Notes: generated by a model from the letters alone, not told the origin. A DNA stretch of 64,000 nt from AC-37 sp036389295 (GCA_036389295.1 DASVQB010000041.1:186001-250000), one strand, 5' to 3'. Counted from the stretch's first letter, positions 9,238-17,935 are shown. Made by a program: numbers and translations.

Positions 9238-10620
9238 CTATCCCTCGGCCATGTCCTGCGGGCGGATCGTGGCCAGCGCGACCGGGACCGTCGCCAGCGC
9301 GACGATCGCCGCCACCAGCAGGATCTCGTCGAGGCCCGCCACGAAGCTCGCCCGGGTGACCGCGCCGCCCGCCTCCGCACGGTGCTCGAAGATCGCGCCG
9401 AGCGCGGCTATGCCGACCGCTGTCCCGAGCTGGCGGAACGTGTTGTTCACGCCCGAGGCGAGCCCGGTGCGCTCGGGGGACACGACGCCGACCATCGCCG
9501 CCGCGAGCGCCGGACTGATCGTGCCGACCCCGGCGCCGGCGACGACGAAGCCGGGCAGCAGCGCCGTCCAGTCGGAGCCGGCGTCGACCGCGCGCATCAG
9601 CAGCAGGCCGGTGCCGATCAGCGCCAGGCCGGCGGCGAGCGGGGCGCGCAGGGGCACCCGGCCGGTGAGCCGGCCGGACAGCGGCGCGACGACGAACAGC
9701 GCGATCGTGATCGGCAGGACGCGAAGGCCGGTCTCGAACGGCGTGTAGCCGAGCACGTCCTGGAAGTAGATCGCGAGGAACAGCAGCATCGGGTAGAGCG
9801 CGAGCGACTGGGAGAACGCGACGATCGCGGTGCCGGCGAACGCCGGGATGCGGAACAGCCGGAGGTCGAGCATCGGCGAGCGCCGGCGCCGCTCGACCGC
9901 CACGAACACGAGGATGAGCGCCCCGCCGGCGGCGAGCGAGCCGGCGATCCGCGCGCTGCCCCAGCCGTCGCCGTTGCCGCGGATCAGGCCGAACACCACG
10001 AGCAGCGCGCCGGCCGTGAAGGCCGCGAGACCCGGCCAGTCCACCGCCGCCGGCTCGGGGTCGCTCGACTCCGCGAGCTGCGACCGCGCGAGGGCCGCCG
10101 TCGCCAGCCCGATCGGGACGTTCAGGAGGAAGATCGACTCCCAGCCGAGCCCGTCGACCAGCGCGCCGCCCACCAGCGGGCCGATCGCGAGCGCGGCGCC
10201 GGTCACCGCGCCCCACACGCCCAGCGCGAGGCCGCGGTCCGGGCCGCGGAACTCGTGGGCAAGGAGCGCGAGCGAGCTGGCGAACATCGCCGCCGCGGCC
10301 ACGCCCTGCGCGCCGCGGGCGACGTCGAGCGCGACCGCGGACGGGGCGAGCGCGCACGCCGCCGAGGTGACCGTGAACGCGACCAGGCCGCCGACGAACA
10401 CGCGCCGCCGCCCCAGCCGGTCGGCCAGCGACCCGGCCGTGAGCAGCGCGGCGGCGAGCGTGAGCGCGTAGGCGTCGATCACCCACTGGAGCTCCGAGAA
10501 GCTCGCGTCGAGGTCGCTCTCGATCGCCGGCAGCGCGACGTTGACGACCGTGACGTCGAGGAGCAGCATGCCGGTCGCCACCGACACCGCGACCAGCGTC
10601 CACCGCCTGCGGGCTCCCAC
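9238..10620 (-). CDS. MFS drug exporter, DHA2 (14-TMS) type
   Basis: 460 residues from a GTG at 10620. The protein begins with LLLDVTVVNVALPAI, the helix-1 motif of the EmrB/QacA (DHA2) group, followed by ADRLGRRRVF between helices 2 and 3 and a GPLVGG motif in helix 5. About 14 hydrophobic segments are visible. It should expel drugs or metabolites by proton antiport. It is convergent with the YihY pair and separated by a tRNA gene from the sigma factor. The substrate cannot be predicted. Confidence 0.88.
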   Translation of the reverse strand: MGARRRWTLVAVSVATGMLLLDVTVVNVALPAIESDLDASFSELQWVIDAYALTLAAALLTAGSLADRLGRRRVFVGGLVAFTVTSAACALAPSAVALDVARGAQGVAAAAMFASSLALLAHEFRGPDRGLALGVWGAVTGAALAIGPLVGGALVDGLGWESIFLLNVPIGLATAALARSQLAESSDPEPAAVDWPGLAAFTAGALLVVFGLIRGNGDGWGSARIAGSLAAGGALILVFVAVERRRRSPMLDLRLFRIPAFAGTAIVAFSQSLALYPMLLFLAIYFQDVLGYTPFETGLRVLPITIALFVVAPLSGRLTGRVPLRAPLAAGLALIGTGLLLMRAVDAGSDWTALLPGFVVAGAGVGTISPALAAAMVGVVSPERTGLASGVNNTFRQLGTAVGIAALGAIFEHRAEAGGAVTRASFVAGLDEILLVAAIVALATVPVALATIRPQDMAEG

Positions 10621-10648
10621 GCGCGCGAGCGTACAGGGACGGCGGGAG

Positions 10649-10733
10649 TGCCCGGGGTGGGATTCGAACCCACACGCCCACTGGGGGCAAGGGCTTTTAA
10701 GGCCCCGATGTCTACCGGTTCCATCACCCGGGC
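10649..10733 (-). tRNA. tRNA-Leu (anticodon UAA)
   Basis: 85-base class II tRNA read on the minus strand. The acceptor stem GCCCGGG pairs with CCCGGGC, followed by discriminator A. The T arm carries GTTCGAATC, the anticodon loop is CTTAAAA with anticodon TAA, and a long variable arm (TGCCC/GGGCG) marks a leucine tRNA. CCA is not encoded. It decodes UUA/UUG; the UUA codon is very rare in DNA of this composition, as for the bldA tRNA of Streptomyces. Confidence 0.93.
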
Positions 10734-10872
10734 CGGTGCCGGCAGTCTAGGGGCGGAACCCCCGCTCCGCGGGCTTTTCCGGCCGGCGCGGCGGCCACGA
10801 TTCGAGCTGTGGCCGCGCAACTATCGCGGTGCTAGCGTGTCCTCAGGGTCAGGGTCACGGCCATCCCCTCCT

Positions 10873-12363
10873 GTGGAAGCAGGCGCGCTACAGCACTCGT
10901 CCCGACTGCCGGTCATCCCCGGCCGGTCGCCCCTGCTCCGGCTCCAGAGCGACGAGCGGCTGATCGCCCTCACGAGGCGCGGCAACAACGGCGCCTTCGA
11001 GACGCTCGTCCAGCGCTACCAGTCGCGGCTGCTGGCCTTCTGCCGCCACATGCTCGGCTCGACCGAGGACGCCGAGGACGTGCTCCAGGAGGTCTTCACC
11101 GCGGCCTTCAACGCGATGCTCGCCGACGAGCGGCCGATCAACGCGCGGCCGTGGCTCTACCGGATCGCCCGCAACCGCTGCCTCAACCACCTGCGCCGGC
11201 CGACCGCCGCGGGCCAGGACTCGATGGACGTCTTCGAGCGCGACGGCGGGACGTCCACCGCCGACACCGTCCACAAGCGCGAGGAGTTCCGGCAGATCGT
11301 GGCCGACGTCCAGGACCTGCCCGAGACCCAGCGCACGGCCCTGCTGCTCCGCGAGATCGACGCCCTGTCGTACGAGCAGATCTCCGAGGCGATGGACACG
11401 ACCGTGCCGAGCGTGAAGTCGCTCCTCGTGCGCGCGCGCGTGTCGCTGGGCGAGGCCGCCGAGGCGCGGCTGCTCTCGTGCGGCGAGGTGCGGCTCGAGC
11501 TCGGCCAGGTGGCCGAGGGGCTCGCGCGCACCTCGGCGCCGGTCCGCCGCCACCTCAAGGGCTGCGAGCGCTGCCGCAACTTCCGCAGCGAGCTGCGCCG
11601 GGCCAACCGCGCGCTGGCGGCCGTCTACCCGATCGGCCCGCTGGTCGCGCTCAAGCTGTTCGTCGCGAAGCTCGGGGTCGGCGCGGCCGGCTCGGGCGGC
11701 GCGACCGGGTCGAGCGCCGGGGGCGGCCTGGCCGCCGCGTCCGGCGGCGCCGGCGCCACGGCCGGCGGGGCCACCGCCGGCGGCGCGCTGTCGGCGGGGG
11801 TCGCCGGGCTCGCCTCGAAGGCGGCCGCTGGCATCGCCGCCGCCGCGATCGTCACGGCCGGCGCGGCCGAGGTGAACCACGTCGCCCGCCACGCCCTCGA
11901 GCCGCGCGACCAGCCGGCCGCCGTGGCCGCCGTCGGACCGCCGTCGTCGTCGACCGCCGCCCCGCCCCAGGTCCTCCGCCCAGCCGCCTCGGCGGTCGAG
12001 GCCGCGCCGCCGCCGGTCACCGCGAAGGAGCCCGAGCTGGACGAGGCCGCGGCGACCGTGCCGGACGACGCGGCCGCCGTCGCAGCCGAGCCCACCGACG
12101 CGCAGGCCACGACCACCGCGCACCCCACGCCGGCGCCGGACCCGGCCGCCTCCGGGGACACCACCCAGGAGGACGGCTCGACCATCACCCTCAACCCCGG
12201 CAACGGCGAGCAGGCCGACGGGTCGGGCGACGAGCCCGCCTCGGGCGACGGCACCGCGATCCCGACCGCCCCTCCGGGCGAGCGGTCGTCCACCCCGCCC
12301 GGCGCCCAGCCGGCGCCGGCGGCCGGCGAGCAGCCCCCCGCCCGCAGCGGGCCCGGCGGCTAG
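10873..12363 (+). CDS. ECF sigma factor with C-terminal zinc-finger-like and Ala/Gly/Pro-rich extension
   Basis: 496 residues from a GTG at 10873 (an in-frame GTG at 10837 is an alternative; neither has a good ribosome site). Region sigma-2 spans about 35-105 (AFETLVQRYQ, DAEDVLQEVF, RPWLYRIARN) and sigma-4 about 140-190 (LPETQRTALLLRE, SYEQISEAM, VKSLLVRAR). An HLKGCERC segment near residue 220 matches the HxxxCxxC of zinc-binding anti-sigma domains. A hydrophobic stretch (about 255-330) and a long Pro/Ala/Thr-rich tail follow. Sigma and anti-sigma-like parts on one chain suggest a membrane-linked regulator. A TAGCGT hexamer at 10833-10838 could be part of its promoter. Confidence 0.88.
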   Translation: MEAGALQHSSRLPVIPGRSPLLRLQSDERLIALTRRGNNGAFETLVQRYQSRLLAFCRHMLGSTEDAEDVLQEVFTAAFNAMLADERPINARPWLYRIARNRCLNHLRRPTAAGQDSMDVFERDGGTSTADTVHKREEFRQIVADVQDLPETQRTALLLREIDALSYEQISEAMDTTVPSVKSLLVRARVSLGEAAEARLLSCGEVRLELGQVAEGLARTSAPVRRHLKGCERCRNFRSELRRANRALAAVYPIGPLVALKLFVAKLGVGAAGSGGATGSSAGGGLAAASGGAGATAGGATAGGALSAGVAGLASKAAAGIAAAAIVTAGAAEVNHVARHALEPRDQPAAVAAVGPPSSSTAAPPQVLRPAASAVEAAPPPVTAKEPELDEAAATVPDDAAAVAAEPTDAQATTTAHPTPAPDPAASGDTTQEDGSTITLNPGNGEQADGSGDEPASGDGTAIPTAPPGERSSTPPGAQPAPAAGEQPPARSGPGG

Positions 12364-12376
12364 GGCCGGCGGTCCC

Positions 12377-13291
12377 TCAGGCCACGGCCGCGAGGCCGAT
12401 GACCTTCATCCGGCGGTCGAGCGCCTTGACGGCGAACTCGCGCGTCTCCTCGAGGCTGACGCCGAAGACCTCCATCCCCTCCTCGTACCACGGCGGCCGC
12501 AGCACCGAGTCGGCCGCCGGCGCGGACTCGACCAGCATCCGCTGGATCGCGTCGCGGTAGCGCCCGTCGCGCGCGGCCATCTCGCGCAGGAAGCGGGCCC
12601 CGAACGCGACGTGCCGGTGCTCGTCGCGCGCCACGTTGTTGAAGCCCTCGACGAACCCCGGCAGCGTGCCCTGGTCCTCGTTGTACTTGAGGATGAAGTG
12701 CTGGCCGGTCAGGGCGAGCATCCCCTCGATGACCATGTGGTAGAGCGTGATGGTCTCGACCAGGGTCTCGAGGTCCTCCGGCTCTGCGGCGAGCCGGTCG
12801 ACGCGCGTCTTCAGCAGGTCGTCGAACAGGACGTGGAAGGCCGGGCTCAGGTTCCCGGACACGGCCTCGAGGCGGCCGGTCAGGTCGTCGGAGTCGACGA
12901 TGCCCACCTGCCCGTAGAAGCGGTCGAAGAACGCGACGTGGCGCGCCTCGTCCGCGATCTGGGTCGAGAGGAAGATCCGCATCTCCTCGGTCGGCGCCGC
13001 CCGCATGATCGGGCCGAGCTCGTCGGCGACCTTCTGCTCGCCCATGAAGAACGCCGACATCCCGTACATGCGCTGGAAGCGCTCGTCCGCGTCGATGCGC
13101 TCGTGCCAGTCGATCCGGTCCTGGCTGAAGTCGATGTCCTGGGTGCGCCACTGCTGGCGCTCCCACAGCTCGTACAGCTCGGTGTACGTGAGCAGGTTCG
13201 CCTCGCCCCTGTCGGCCGACGCCAGCACGGCCGGGTCGCTCGTGGCCTGGAAGTCCGCGCGCTCGATGCGCTCGGTCACGGTCTCGCTCAC
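12377..13291 (-). CDS. Ribonucleotide reductase R2-like di-iron protein (possible R2-like oxidase)
   Basis: 304 residues. Ferritin-like four-helix carboxylate ligands are all visible: Glu85 (FMGEQK), Glu115 and His118 (DEARHVAFF), Glu189 (VIEGMLALTG) and Glu224 and His227 (RDEHRHVAFG). This places it in the R2 / R2-like ligand-binding oxidase superfamily. No nrdA-type large subunit is nearby, so it may be a stand-alone oxidase rather than the RNR radical subunit. The start has a purine-rich site (AGGAGGAATTC read on the minus strand) a few bases upstream. Confidence 0.82.
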   Translation of the reverse strand: MSETVTERIERADFQATSDPAVLASADRGEANLLTYTELYELWERQQWRTQDIDFSQDRIDWHERIDADERFQRMYGMSAFFMGEQKVADELGPIMRAAPTEEMRIFLSTQIADEARHVAFFDRFYGQVGIVDSDDLTGRLEAVSGNLSPAFHVLFDDLLKTRVDRLAAEPEDLETLVETITLYHMVIEGMLALTGQHFILKYNEDQGTLPGFVEGFNNVARDEHRHVAFGARFLREMAARDGRYRDAIQRMLVESAPAADSVLRPPWYEEGMEVFGVSLEETREFAVKALDRRMKVIGLAAVA

Positions 13292-13372
13292 GGGGAATTC
13301 CTCCTGGGTCGGGCGGGTGGAGCCAGCCTAGCCGAAAACTGGCTGGCTGGCCAACCCGGTGCTCCGGCGCGC

Positions 13373-14047
13373 CTAGACGGAGTGCGTCCCGCCCGGCTCG
13401 AGGATCACGACCTCGGAGGAGGTGCGCGACTCGACGTCGGACTTGAACGCCTGCACGTCGGTCTCGATCGGAGGGAACGTGTCGTAGTGGCACGGGATGA
13501 CCTGCCGCGCGCCGACCAGCTCGCACGCGTCGACCGCGTCGTGGCGGTCCATCGTGTAGTAGCCGCCGACGCAGACGAGCGCCACGTCGATCGCGTCGCG
13601 CCTGCCGACGAGCTGGAGGTCGCTGAACAGCGCCGTGTCGCCGAGGTGGTAGACGACCTTCCCGCCCAGCGAGATCACGAGCCCGGCCGGCACGTTGGCG
13701 GTCCCGCCCGGCGTCGTGGAGGTGTGCCACGCCGGCACGAGCCGGACCCAGCCGCCGTCGAACTCGACCGTGCCGCCCAGGTTCGGCTCCTGCGCCTCGA
13801 TCCCCTTGCCCTGGAGCTCGCGGGAGATCTCGACGATCGCCACGCACTGCGCGCCCGTCCGCTTGGCGATGCCCTCGACGTCGCCGTAGTGGTCCTCGTG
13901 CCCGTGGGTGAGGAACACGTGCGTCGGGTTCAGGTCGTCCGCCTTCGCGGCGGCCTTCGGGTTGCCCGTCAGGAACGGGTCGACGAGGACGCGCGTGTCG
14001 CCCTCGGTCAGCTCGAAGCAGGCATGGCCCAGGAATCGGATGTCCAT
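13373..14047 (-). CDS. UPF0173 metal-dependent hydrolase (metallo-beta-lactamase fold)
   Basis: 224 residues, the normal family length. The zinc-binding motif THGHEDHYGD lies around 47-56, a second His near 108 (PAWHTS), LGDTALF near 136 supplies the bridging Asp, and CHYDTFPP near 187 supplies the last His. It has the small UPF0173/YtkL-type MBL fold with no extra domains. The natural substrate is unknown. A small unknown gene lies four bases upstream on the same strand and may be co-transcribed. Confidence 0.9.
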   Translation of the reverse strand: MDIRFLGHACFELTEGDTRVLVDPFLTGNPKAAAKADDLNPTHVFLTHGHEDHYGDVEGIAKRTGAQCVAIVEISRELQGKGIEAQEPNLGGTVEFDGGWVRLVPAWHTSTTPGGTANVPAGLVISLGGKVVYHLGDTALFSDLQLVGRRDAIDVALVCVGGYYTMDRHDAVDACELVGARQVIPCHYDTFPPIETDVQAFKSDVESRTSSEVVILEPGGTHSV

Positions 14048-14051
14048 CGGT

Positions 14052-14381
14052 TCAGTCCTCCTCTGTCGTCTGTTCCAGTTCCCTGGCGAGCTCCCAGCCG
14101 ACCGCCACGCCGACCAGCATCCCCATCCGGGTCTCCTCGGCGAGCAGCGTGCGCACCGCCCGGAGCCGCTCGTCCTGGTCCGGCGCGGTGGCCGCCCGTA
14201 GGAGCTCCGCCTCGTGCGCCTCGCCGAACCAGCCGCCCTCGTGGAGCGCGTCGTTCAGGATGCGCTGGAGCTGCGGGGCGATGCGGGTGACGCGGGCCTC
14301 CGCGGCGCGGAACCGGTCCGGGTCGCTCAGGGCCGTCACCGCCGCGTCGAGCTCGGCGTCCGTCAGCGGGCGGTGCGGCAC
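14052..14381 (-). CDS. Small hypothetical helical protein
   Basis: 109 residues from a GTG at 14381; further upstream in frame the sequence is the antisense of selD and is not credible. The protein is mostly amphipathic helix (LTDAELDAAVTALSDPDRF, then RILNDAL and EETRMGMLVGVAVGWELA), with no membrane span, signal peptide or Cys. I do not recognise the family. It is divergent from selD (19 bases between starts) and directly upstream of the UPF0173 gene. Confidence 0.6.
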   Translation of the reverse strand: MPHRPLTDAELDAAVTALSDPDRFRAAEARVTRIAPQLQRILNDALHEGGWFGEAHEAELLRAATAPDQDERLRAVRTLLAEETRMGMLVGVAVGWELARELEQTTEED

Positions 14382-14400
14382 GGGGTGGGATGATAGGCCC

Positions 14401-15462
14401 GTGGATTCGACCGGGCGGGGCGCCGCCGCGCCGCCGACACCGACCCCCGCGGCTCCCCCGCGGCTGACGCAGCTCTCCCACGGCGCGGGCTGCGCCTGCA
14501 AGCTGCCGCCGGGCGTCCTGCACGGGCTGATCGAGGGGCTGCCCCGCACGAGCGACCCGGACCTGCTCGTCGGGCACGAGACCGCCGACGACGCGGCGGT
14601 CTACCGGCTCTCGGACGAGCTCGCGCTCGTCTCGACGGCAGACTTCTTCACGCCGATCGTGGACGACCCCTACGACTTCGGTCGGATCGCCGCCGCCAAC
14701 GCGCTGTCCGACGTGTACGCGATGGGCGGCACGCCGCTGACGGCGCTCAACCTGGTCGCGTGGTCGCTCGATTCGCTCGGCCGCGAGGCGCTCGGGGAGG
14801 TGCTGCGCGGCGGCGCGGACGTGGCGGCCGGCGCCGGCGTCGCGATCGTGGGCGGGCACTCGATCGACGACCCGGAGCCGAAGTACGGCCTGGCCGTCAC
14901 CGGCACCGTCCACCCCGGCCGCGTCATGCGCAACTCGACCGCCGCGGCCGGCTGCGAGCTGCGGCTGACGAAGCCGGTCGGCGGCGGGCTGGCCACGACC
15001 GCGCTGAAGCGCGGGACCGCCGGGCCCGAGCTGGCGGCCGCCGCGGTGGCGACGATGACGGAGCTGAACCGCGACGCCGCCGCGGCGGCGCTCGCCGCGG
15101 GCGCCGTCGCCATGACCGACGTGACCGGGTTCGGGCTGCTCGGCCACCTGCACGAGCTGTGCGAGGCGAGCGGGGTGGCGGCCGAGGTGGAGGCCGGCGC
15201 GGTGCCGGCGATCGACGGCGTGGCGGCGCTGCTCGGCTCGGCCGAGCCGCCGATCGCCGGCGGGACGCGGCGCAACCGCGACTGGGTCGAGCCGTGGGTC
15301 GACTGGGCGCCCGAGGTCCCGGAGGAGCGCCGCTGGCTCCTGTGCGACGCGATGACGTCCGGCGGCCTCCTGGTGGCCCTGCCGGAGGGCGCCGGCGGGC
15401 CGGGCGTGCGGGTCGGGCGGGTCGTCGAGGGCGAGCCGGGCCGGATCGCGGTCAGCGCCTGA
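14401..15462 (+). CDS. selD: Selenide, water dikinase (selenophosphate synthase)
   Basis: 353 residues from a GTG at 14401. It makes selenophosphate from selenide and ATP for selenocysteine or selenouridine synthesis. The N-terminal active loop GAGCACKLPP places Cys31 and Lys34 at the positions of E. coli Cys17 and Lys20; the first Cys codon is TGC, so this is the Cys and not the Sec form. ATP-binding DDAAVY, STADFFTPIVDDPY and GGHSIDDPEPKYG motifs follow, and the GLLGHLHE motif lies in the C-terminal half. No selA, selB or selenoprotein was found in the window. Its 3' end overlaps the convergent rhomboid-like gene by 11 bases. Confidence 0.95.
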   Translation: MDSTGRGAAAPPTPTPAAPPRLTQLSHGAGCACKLPPGVLHGLIEGLPRTSDPDLLVGHETADDAAVYRLSDELALVSTADFFTPIVDDPYDFGRIAAANALSDVYAMGGTPLTALNLVAWSLDSLGREALGEVLRGGADVAAGAGVAIVGGHSIDDPEPKYGLAVTGTVHPGRVMRNSTAAAGCELRLTKPVGGGLATTALKRGTAGPELAAAAVATMTELNRDAAAAALAAGAVAMTDVTGFGLLGHLHELCEASGVAAEVEAGAVPAIDGVAALLGSAEPPIAGGTRRNRDWVEPWVDWAPEVPEERRWLLCDAMTSGGLLVALPEGAGGPGVRVGRVVEGEPGRIAVSA

Positions 15463-16204
15463 GCGGCGAGATCGCGGCGCCGATCGCGGCGCCGGTGGCG
15501 GCGCCGCCGAGGCCGGCGGCCCAGCTCGCCTCCTCGTCGGCGAGCGGGATCAGGAGCAGCACGGCCGCGATCACGGCGACGCCGAGGAGGTCGTTGCCGC
15601 GCTCGTCGCCGCGGCGCTCCGCCAGCCGGTCGTCCACGAGCCACGCCGCGAGGAGGCCGAGCGCCGCGCCGTTCCCCCCGAGGGCCGGGTAGACCTCGAG
15701 GACCTCGGTGAGCGCGCCGCCCGCGGCCGCCGCGAGCAGGAACGTGGCGACGAGCGCCACCGGCCCGAAGCGCCGCTCGAGGTGCATCCCGAAGATCCCG
15801 ATCGCGAGCAGCGAGACGAACTCGGTGCCCGCGTTGTCGTAGGCGAGCGCGTAGGTCCCGATCCGCCACCAGTCGCCGTCGAGCGGCAGGAGGATGCCGC
15901 CGACGTCGTCGTGCGTGACCGCGCTGGTGGACAGGGCGACCGTCACGAGCAGCGCGGCGAGGACCAGGGCCCCGGTCGCCCACGGCCTGGTCTCGGGCGC
16001 GATGCCCGGGATCTCGTCGTGCCTGAGCCGCGGCAGCCGGGTCGCCCTGCGGCGCCGCCGCCGGGGCTGCGCCTCCTCCCCGTCGCGGTCGAGCTTCGGC
16101 GCCCGCTTGCGGACCCGCTGCCCGCAGTACGGGCACTCCGTCACGTACGGGCTGACCTCCGAGCCGCAGTTCTTGCAGACGACGAAGAGGTCCGCTTCGC
16201 TCAC
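15452..16204 (-). CDS. Zinc-ribbon plus rhomboid-like membrane protein, catalytic residues missing
   Basis: 250 residues. An N-terminal zinc ribbon (Cys10, 13, 24 and 27) is followed by an Arg-rich linker and a six-helix rhomboid-like domain (about 75-248). Active rhomboids carry a Ser in GxSG and a His in HxGG-type motifs. Here the corresponding stretches read GGNGAALG (Asn178) and AAGLGG (Gly231), so both catalytic residues seem absent. It is therefore better called a pseudo-rhomboid. It is the last minus-strand gene after the acyl-AMP ligase, 40 bases downstream of it, and might be read through from that operon. Confidence 0.78.
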   Translation of the reverse strand: MSEADLFVVCKNCGSEVSPYVTECPYCGQRVRKRAPKLDRDGEEAQPRRRRRRATRLPRLRHDEIPGIAPETRPWATGALVLAALLVTVALSTSAVTHDDVGGILLPLDGDWWRIGTYALAYDNAGTEFVSLLAIGIFGMHLERRFGPVALVATFLLAAAAGGALTEVLEVYPALGGNGAALGLLAAWLVDDRLAERRGDERGNDLLGVAVIAAVLLLIPLADEEASWAAGLGGAATGAAIGAAISPLRR

Positions 16205-16244
16205 ACGGCGAGGATACCCCCAGCCTCAGCGCCGGCTTCGTCCT

Positions 16245-17933
16245 CTACGCAGCCTCCACGGGCGCGGGCGCGGGGCGCGGCTCCCGCGCGCGGAAGCGCG
16301 GCGCGCCCTTGACGCGCAGCGCGACGCGCGCGAGCGGCTCCAGACCGTCGCTGGCGACCAGGTGCCGGCACCGGAAGCGCTGGATCTTGCCGGTCGGGGT
16401 CTTCGGCAGTGCGCCCCGCTGGAGGAAGATGCACTCGTCGAGCAGGACGCCCGCCTTGACCTTCGCCGTGCGCGAGACCTCGGCGGCGAGCCCACGGCAG
16501 TCCGCCCGCTCGTCCTTCAGCTCGATGAGCATCACCAGCCTCCGGTGCTCCTCGCCGCCGACGTCGACGATCGTGGAGCAGCCGCTCCGGACCTGCTCCA
16601 GCAGATCGACCGTGGCCTCGATCTCACGCGCGTACACCTTGCGCCCGGCCAGCGACAGCACGTCGTCGGACCTGCCGACCACATAGAGCTCGCCGTCGCG
16701 CACGAAGCCGAGGTCGCGGGTCGCCAGCTCGCCGTCGATGAAGCGCTCGGAGGTCTTCTCGGGCTCTCCGAAGTAGCCGTCGGCCAGGCTCGTCGAGCGC
16801 ACGTTGATCTCCGACAGGCGGTCGGACCTCTCCAGGCGGACCTCCACGCCCGCGCACGGGCGGCCCGCGGAGACGATCGGCGTAGCCGCCTCCGCCCCGT
16901 CGGCGAGCTCGCGGATGTCGCCGTCGGCAAGCGCCGAGCTGTCCACGTGGCGGCAGGACGGCTCCTCGTCGAGCGCCACCGCCGAGATCGCCAGCGTCGT
17001 CTCGGCCATCCCGTACGCGGGCATCCAGGCGCGTGCGCCGAGCCCGTACGGAGAGAGGGCCCTGGTGGCCCCGTCGAGGACCGGCCAGGCGATGCGCTCG
17101 GCGCCGATCACGCACGCCCTCATGCGCAGCTCCCGCGAGAGGCGTGAGCTGCTCTGCGCGCGCGTCGCGACCTGGAGCGCCGAGGGCGGTCCAGCCGAGA
17201 GCGTGGCGCCGAAGTCCGCCCAGTCGCCGAACCAGGTGCGGGGGTCGTACATGAAGCGCTCGGGTGTGGAGAGCGCAAGCGCCAGGTCGCATGCCCACGG
17301 GAACAGCAGGCAGCCGAACAGGCCCATGTCGTGCGAGAGGGGAAGCCACGAGCCGACCCTGTCCTCACCCGGGACGGCGCTCACCATCTCCGCGAGCGTG
17401 TCGATCTGGTTCCCGATCGCCCGCGCCGTCAGGGCACATCCCTTCGGCGTGCTCGTGCTGCCGGACGAGTACTGGATCAATGCCAATTCGTCGCCCTCGG
17501 GCGGGCTCGGGTCGAGCGGCCCGTCGGCCGCCAGGGAGTCCCAGGCCCGCATGTCGCAGCGACCCCCCAGCGGGTCGCGAAGCGCCTCGATCAGGCGCGG
17601 CTCGAGCAGCAGCACCGGCGAGCTCGCGTGGCTGGAGAGGGTGGCGATCTGGTCCGCGTAGACCTCGATGCCCATCGCGCGGGCGGGCACCGGCAGGGAG
17701 GACACCACCCCGCCGGCGAGCCACACGCCGAGCAACCCCCGCACCACGGCGGGCGAGTTGGTCAGCACGGTCGCGACCCGCACGCCCGGACCGACCCCGA
17801 GGCGCCGGAGGCCGACCGCCACGCGGTGAGCGTCCGCCACGACGTCGTTCCAGGACGTCTCGGCGAAGCTGCCGCCGGCCCACGAGTGGAGGGACTGTCG
17901 CTTGGGCTCGGTGAGCGCGCCGACGAGGTGCAC
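16245..17933 (-). CDS. Fatty acyl-AMP ligase (ANL superfamily, FAAL-like)
   Basis: 562 residues from the GTG at 17933, two bases after the preceding stop. It should adenylate a fatty acid and hand it to a carrier protein or CoA. The P-loop motif IQYSSGSTSTPKGC (about 180), AYGMAETTLA (about 300), RDLGFVRDGELYVVGRSDD and the C-terminal PKTPTGKIQRF with its catalytic Lys are all present. The SHDMGL and GMAE patterns and a RSDDVL hinge resemble fatty acyl-AMP ligases more than acetyl-CoA synthetases. It is the final gene of set A, which contains its likely acceptor ACP; FAAL versus CoA ligase is not settled. Confidence 0.85.
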   Translation of the reverse strand: MHLVGALTEPKRQSLHSWAGGSFAETSWNDVVADAHRVAVGLRRLGVGPGVRVATVLTNSPAVVRGLLGVWLAGGVVSSLPVPARAMGIEVYADQIATLSSHASSPVLLLEPRLIEALRDPLGGRCDMRAWDSLAADGPLDPSPPEGDELALIQYSSGSTSTPKGCALTARAIGNQIDTLAEMVSAVPGEDRVGSWLPLSHDMGLFGCLLFPWACDLALALSTPERFMYDPRTWFGDWADFGATLSAGPPSALQVATRAQSSSRLSRELRMRACVIGAERIAWPVLDGATRALSPYGLGARAWMPAYGMAETTLAISAVALDEEPSCRHVDSSALADGDIRELADGAEAATPIVSAGRPCAGVEVRLERSDRLSEINVRSTSLADGYFGEPEKTSERFIDGELATRDLGFVRDGELYVVGRSDDVLSLAGRKVYAREIEATVDLLEQVRSGCSTIVDVGGEEHRRLVMLIELKDERADCRGLAAEVSRTAKVKAGVLLDECIFLQRGALPKTPTGKIQRFRCRHLVASDGLEPLARVALRVKGAPRFRAREPRPAPAPVEAA

Positions 17934-17935
17934 GG

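Noticed and set aside
9382..10836. Long plus-strand open frame joined to the ECF sigma factor
   Set aside because: It is antisense to the MFS gene and passes through the tRNA gene; typical GC-rich frame shadow with biased Arg/Ala/Asp composition.
12377..13847. A longer minus-strand frame (12360-13847) overlapping the R2-like and UPF0173 genes
   Set aside because: It is an Arg/Pro-rich shadow of both genes; the alternate frames carry the recognised metal-binding motifs.
14401..15462. SelD as a selenoprotein
   Set aside because: The catalytic codon is TGC (Cys), and no in-frame TGA occurs in the active-site loop.
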